Source: Amoebophrya sp. A120
Lineage: Eukaryota > Sar > Dinophyceae > Syndiniales > Amoebophryaceae
Direction of reading: 5' to 3'
Assembly: GCA_905178155.1 (NCBI GenBank)
Contig: CAJINV010000001.1
Span: forward strand, 15,934,142 to 15,998,141
DNA length: 64,000 nt
The notes beneath the pieces were generated by a model that worked only from the letters and a program-made list of their open reading frames with translations, ran no database searches and had not been told where the DNA came from. The position numbers and the translations under genes are program-made. Numbering within the stretch: the stretch's first letter is position 1; the number at the start of each line of letters is the position of its first letter. Positions 60,101 through 64,000 of this stretch are shown piece after piece.

Positions 60101-63100
60101 TGCAGGGTGACGTCGCGCAAGCCACGGAGGATATTTAGTTTCAGAAGCGTAAATCCAGAGATCCCGAACTCCATGTACAAATTAATACAACTCCTGCGTA
60201 TGGAGAAACAAGACACCGTAGTTTATCTGCCTCCGTCAGTTTTAGTTCGCAGCTACAACATGCAAAAAAAAGGTACCTGAGGCGTGCGGGGTTTGTCTTC
60301 CGCTTCCGGGAGTGGCAGGTATCATATTGGAAACAGTCCCGTCTCTCGGATTCTTTAGAAGTCTTTGCCATGCAATTGCAATAGCTTTCGTGGCATAAAT
60401 ATTATTCATGCCATGAGAGAAAAAAATATTTCATTAAATGAAATATTTTTTTCTCTCATGCACGAAAGGAACGGAGCTCGTTGCTGCTAATCACATAGAG
60501 CGAACTCGTCTGTATTCATCACGCTTTGCAGAGTTGCCACTGTCGTGTACTTGGACTTGCTTTCATACGGACAACACCGTTTATCAACATATTAGCATTT
60601 CTACATTTCTAAATGAAGAAAGAACGGACGCGAGGAGAAAGTACACAAACCCTCTCGAACAAATATGGATAGAGTAATGCAAACTTCAATTTTTTCCCCG
60701 GGTAAGTGGACTGTTTTTTGTTTGATAGAAGGTGATAATGGATCATGTCCCGCAAGGTCTGAAGCAAATTCTCAAAGTTCGACAGCAGGCCGAGGCGCGC
60801 GACTTGGTGAAACACTGCTTGCCCGTACTCCTCGAGCGCGTCCTGGTTGGTCATCCCCGTGGTCTTGGGGAACATGTCCAGCCATTCAAAACGCTCCAAA
60901 CGCGGCACTTGGTCCGGAAAGTGAGGCTGCGCCCACTGCGGATCCTTCCGGAGGTAGAGAACCTCCAGCGTGACGCCATGCCGCATCTCCTCATCCTCGG
61001 GCCGCAGAAAGGGCAGCAGAGTGGGAGACGTCAGGTCTCTACTTCCGAGCAAGTAGCTGTAGGCAGGCTCGCTGCTCCCACGCACACGAGGTTGCTGCGG
61101 CTCCCACCTCCCATCCTCGAGGTGGGCAACCTGGTTCACCGAAATTGTCGAGTCCGCCGTCGCTCTGCAAACAGAGTTCATCGTCATCTGATTGCTGCTA
61201 TGGATTGCAAACAAGTCTTGGTCTGGAAGGTCGGTGCTGCAACCTATGGTGCTAATTCTGGAACCCTGGAACCTAATTCTGGACAGCACAAGCACTCGTG
61301 TAGCATGAGCAGCCATAGTTCCTCATTTGTTCGCATGCAAGAACCGAATCTCTCATGCGGAATAGGCATTGAGTTTGAGTTGGAGAGGCCTTCGCATAAA
61401 CTATGCTTTTGCGTGCGTAGCAGGCCCTCTCTCCTCTGTCGCGGTCCACAAGATGCATGACAAACTCGCGCTCTTCCAGACACACACAGATTTGCGATTC
61501 ATAGCTGCCCGGAACCTGGACCTGCACCTGTTGGTCTTCACAGGGCCACTCGAGAAAGTAGCAGCTGCCGTCGCCGCTAAGCCCATTCGGCACACAGAAC
61601 ATCGTGGTCAGCACTTTATTCCCATGCTGCGTCAACCGCAGCGTTAGTGGCTGCAACGCCTTCGTGTACATTGTCATCGTCTCGTCGTAGACCTTCGCGA
61701 ACAGGGTCGCTGGGTAATCGGCAAAATATCGGTCGTTCTTGTACCCGTTTAGGGTTTGAGTTCGCAGCTGATAGGCGGCAGCGGGGCGCAACCAGAGGGT
61801 GCCGATGGCACTATCCTACCGAAAAGTAGAACACCCATACCGTATCAGACGACACTTTTGACGCAGTTTATTTAAATACCATGACTGATGGCGCTCGGCA
61901 TGAAAAGGGGGGCAGTCCTCAACATACGAGCAATTGACATTATTAATAGATCCAAATTAGGGGAGGGGACCCCAATACCCAATGGCAGTGAGAACAGTTT
62001 TTTTGTGTAAAAAGCGGCTTGCTTTTACTGTGGTGGTCTGTTCAGCAATACAAATCTTCTTGGTACCTCTCTGATCCCTTTTCCGCATGATCACAGTCTC
62101 TATATCTCTGCATGGCAGATAATGTTCGTCCTTCTTGCGGATCAGCACCACAAACTTTTGTGTGCTGCCAGAAAAGCAGCAGCGCTAAGTATGTATTTTG
62201 ATTTTCGTCCAGTGTGGGTGTCCTTATTTTCTGCAGGATAGGGACGGCAGGCCTCACCTTGCGAATAGTCGTTGACGTACCAGCCCCGCAGCCGCAGAGA
62301 GCACTCCGCTGGCGCGAGCGGCTCATCCAGGCCATCCGTGTTTTGCGAGACCGGGTTCCCGCTGGCATCCATCTTGCGATACAGATTCAGCGGGGCACTC
62401 ACGTGAACTCGCACAAGCGAAGGCATCGAATAGCCTTTCGAGTATTCATTCTTTTCACGGAGGATCCTATCCAAGTCCCAGGGCTGCATTTCGGCTTGGA
62501 ATGCGGGCCCGGAAAAGGCTGCCCACCCGTCTTGCCACTGCCACGTTTGCACCAGGTTGGCGTATTCCTTGTAGCTCTCCCACGGCTCGTGCGTGTAGTA
62601 GTCATTCAGAAACGGTGCGGGGTCGGTGGTCTGCTGGGACGTGAAGCTGCTGCCCACGTGCAAATAGGACCCGGGCGGCACCATAAGGTAGCCTTGCGCT
62701 GCCGTTTGTTGGTTCGCATCGAATGCCATCAGCCCGCTCGCGGAGGTCCCCGCGGCGGCCCCCGCCACCGCCCGGCCGGAGCCCGTTCCGGTCGTAATCG
62801 AATCCTCGACGCAGCCGACGCACCGCTTCTGCACCCAGGACTCCGGCGGATCCTCGGTGTGTGGCGGCCGCATGGCAAACACGCGCGCCTTGTACCGCGC
62901 AAAGGCGGCAGAAGAGGCCGAGGTCGGCGAGAACGGCTTGTCGTTCTCCTCCTCAAGAAAAGCCCCCCCCGAGCTCCTGCTACTTGTGCGGTTATTTGCT
63001 GTTCCGTCAAGTAAACTGGGGAGCCCGGTCATTTCAACGTCCTCCTGCTCGTCCTCGCGAATGCCGGGGCGGTCGCTGTGGTAGTGCGATGTGGAGTACG

Positions 63101-63215
63101 CATCGGCGTTGTGCACACGAAGGCTCACCCCCAAAATCAGGCGGAGGCCAGCACCGACCATCAACACCTTCCGCAAGGGGGACGGAAATCTGTTGAAAGT
63201 AAGTCGCGTCGTCAT
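54171..63215 (-). CDS. Large many-exon secreted protein of unknown function
   Basis: Well-supported exons: 63215-62241, 61806-61504, 61193 to about 60650, 59855-59701, 59146-58808, 58472-58304 and 57590 to about 56310. Introners separate the first three; introns 59147-59700, 58473-58807 and 57591-58303 are GT-AG and in frame. Downstream candidates lie at 56080-55610, 55050-54640 (MPSYHSDGRWMPKAL...) and a last exon ending at 54171 (KLTFHPGGGPTDGSYTVKN...), but their joins, and that from 61193-60650 to 59855, are unresolved; a further exon near 60390-60290 is possible. The start ATG 63215 is followed by a signal-peptide-like segment (KVLMVGAGLRLILGVSLRVH). Recognisable stretches (WESYKEYANLVQTWQWQDGW, LWLRPAAAYQLRTQTLNGY, WVAFFEYVCLQLGRLRFDF, MSLDFQLKWFQLNSLTELL) look globular but match no family I know. 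Exon 57590 also contains a Lys/Ser-rich segment (PSKRKRPTLSV). It could be more than one gene. Confidence 0.6.
54676..54705 (-). repeat. Trinucleotide repeat encoding ten histidines
   Basis: A (GTG/ATG)10 run on the plus strand reads as CAC/CAT on the coding strand, giving ten consecutive His after GGGPVEQ in the 54640-55050 exon candidate. Mostly GTG units with two ATG interruptions; length polymorphism between strains is likely. Confidence 0.85.
60412..60460. repeat. Perfect 24-bp inverted repeat with 1-nt spacer
   Basis: Arms 60412-60435 and 60437-60460 are exact reverse complements (each outer end CATGAGAG, each inner end TTTCATT), separated by a single A at 60436. Immediately to the left, 60392-60412 is a second near-palindrome (GGCATAAA...CATGCC). 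CTTTCGTG at 60385 recurs in inverse orientation just right of the main palindrome (60461-60469, offset by one base), so the dyad extends with a gap. It lies in an intron of the large secreted-protein gene. It may be a cruciform-forming relic of a hairpin element. Confidence 0.9.
61199..61503 (-). mobile_element. Introner element 4 (305 bp, diverged GTCTGG-type ends)
   Basis: On the minus strand it starts TATGAATCGCAAATCTGTG and ends TTGTTTGCAATCCATA. Both inner ends carry GTCTGGAAG, and TGCAAA is recognisable on one side. The flanking duplication is GCAGC (61504-61508 and 61194-61198). Excision with one copy reads GTT CCG GGC AGC AAT CAG ATG, in frame. Internally it shares GAGTTTGTCATGCA and CCGCATGAGAGA with element 2, so the two are related beyond their termini. 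The ends would be GC...CA or C...AG, not GT-AG. Confidence 0.88.
61812..62240 (-). mobile_element. Introner element 5 (429 bp, third end type)
   Basis: On the minus strand it starts TATCCTGCAGAAAATAAGGA and ends TTCTACTTTTCGGTAGGATA. The inverted termini agree over about 30 bp (TATCCT..., GAAAA, ACACCCA) but are unrelated to those of elements 1-4. The flanking 5-mers are GTCCC (62241-62245) and GTGCC (61807-61811), one mismatch. Excision joins TGC CGT CCC to ATC GGC ACC CTC TGG, in frame. It is the longest copy; AG is absent at its 3' boundary. The in-frame CAA G|GTGAGG site upstream looks like a donor but has no phase-compatible acceptor at the other end. Confidence 0.85.
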
Positions 63216-64000
63216 CTTCGAGAGTTTACTTATTTTCAAGGTCGTCGGTACTGCCAGGAATTCAGCTACGCGCAACCGCTGTTCTACTTCGGTAGGCGAC
63301 CGACGGGAGTGTTAAATTCACTTGTCACTTGGCGTACTTAGTTCTCCTCCGCACGTAGAGACGCATGGATGATCGCTCCTCCATGTGATTGTGGTATTGT
63401 TCCATTTTCGTGCACACGCTGGCAAGTTGTAAGTTTGGGAACTAATGTTTAAAGTTATGGGGTAATGAAGATATCGAAAAAACTAAAAGTTGTTTTCAAA
63501 CTTTATTTACACTGAAAAAGTACTTCAAAGGTCGAAAGCGGGGAAGCAAACTTTTACTTTTGCTGTTGTGCGGGTCGGAAGGAAAAAAAAAATAGACATC
63601 CGAACGGGAAGAAGAGCGGCACTTTGAATCATGCTCGATGGGCTTTATGAACGATGAGGCGAGTGCCACGATTTTGCACGAATCAATAACAGTAAAGCGG
63701 TCGCACGGGCCTGTGTTGAACGACAAAAGCTATCATCTTCTTCATGCAAAAGGCAATTCAATGTGCCGTGGACTTCCAATCATCTGACGCACGTACGAAG
63801 CATTGCAACGTCCACCGAAGAGCGACAGCTAGTGCTGTGCGAGTGATGAAATCTGTTCGAATAAATCCAAATTTGTCAACCGACTTAACAGTAACGAGGC
63901 GCTAAACAGAGTTGCAAACTTCGACAGTATTTTCAGGACCGAGGAGCATCACAACTGCGGAGCCACGGAAATACCGACAGCTGGGTTGGATCAAAACCGA
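63216..64000. other. Upstream flank, nothing identified
   Basis: Presumed 5' UTR and promoter of the secreted-protein gene, followed by AT-rich sequence with a poly-A run near 63580. Only short frames occur. No spliced-leader acceptor or core promoter motif could be defended. Confidence 0.4.

Overview
This window looks like nuclear DNA of a gene-dense protist, most likely a parasitic dinoflagellate of the Amoebophrya (Syndiniales) type. The reasons are: spliceosomal introns (mostly 50-350 nt), very large low-complexity proteins, nearly all genes on one strand, a four-domain EEEE calcium channel beside a giant ABCA transporter, a short MKKSS-repeat basic protein, and above all five transposon-like introns with terminal inverted repeats. 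Such 'introner elements' are known from Amoebophrya. The organism call is inference; everything else was read from sequence without alignment, RNA or database support.

Layout, left to right. (1) 1-8247, minus: the start and middle of a giant membrane protein with four EF-hands, running off the left edge, carrying two introners. (2) 9257-10678, minus: a single-exon helical protein of unknown function. (3) About 11150-12060: a very GC-rich tract that I cannot explain, followed by a possible small plus-strand propeller-like gene ending at 12772. (4) 13235-30290, minus: a full-length ABCA-type transporter of about 5535 residues with one introner inside a predicted membrane helix. (5) 31661-32110, minus: a 73-residue Met/Lys/Ser repeat protein. 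(6) 33090-39935, minus: a 2201-residue secretory/membrane protein with a repeat-rich mucin-like body and an HExxH motif before its membrane anchor. (7) 42167-44963, minus: a disordered Ser/Gln-rich protein. (8) 45117-51311, minus: a four-domain voltage-gated cation channel with EEEE pore residues. (9) 52710-53603, minus: a truncated LINE reverse transcriptase. (10) About 54171-63215, minus: a large many-exon secreted protein of unknown function with two introners.

The main result is the introner system. All five elements begin TAT and end ATA, have inverted termini, and are bracketed by a 5-bp target-site duplication (four perfect, one with a single mismatch). Removing the element plus one copy of the duplication restores the reading frame in all five cases, although none of the removed lengths is a multiple of three. 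At least three different terminal sequences occur on this same architecture. Four of the five cannot be given canonical GT-AG ends at the insertion point, whereas the other introns in the same genes can.

The annotated genes are not obviously one pathway. Calcium handling (EF-hand membrane protein, EEEE channel) and membrane or secreted proteins dominate. The left gene is incomplete, the 3' half of the right-most gene is only partly resolved, and no tRNA, rRNA, spliced-leader gene, promoter or polyadenylation signal could be identified with confidence.
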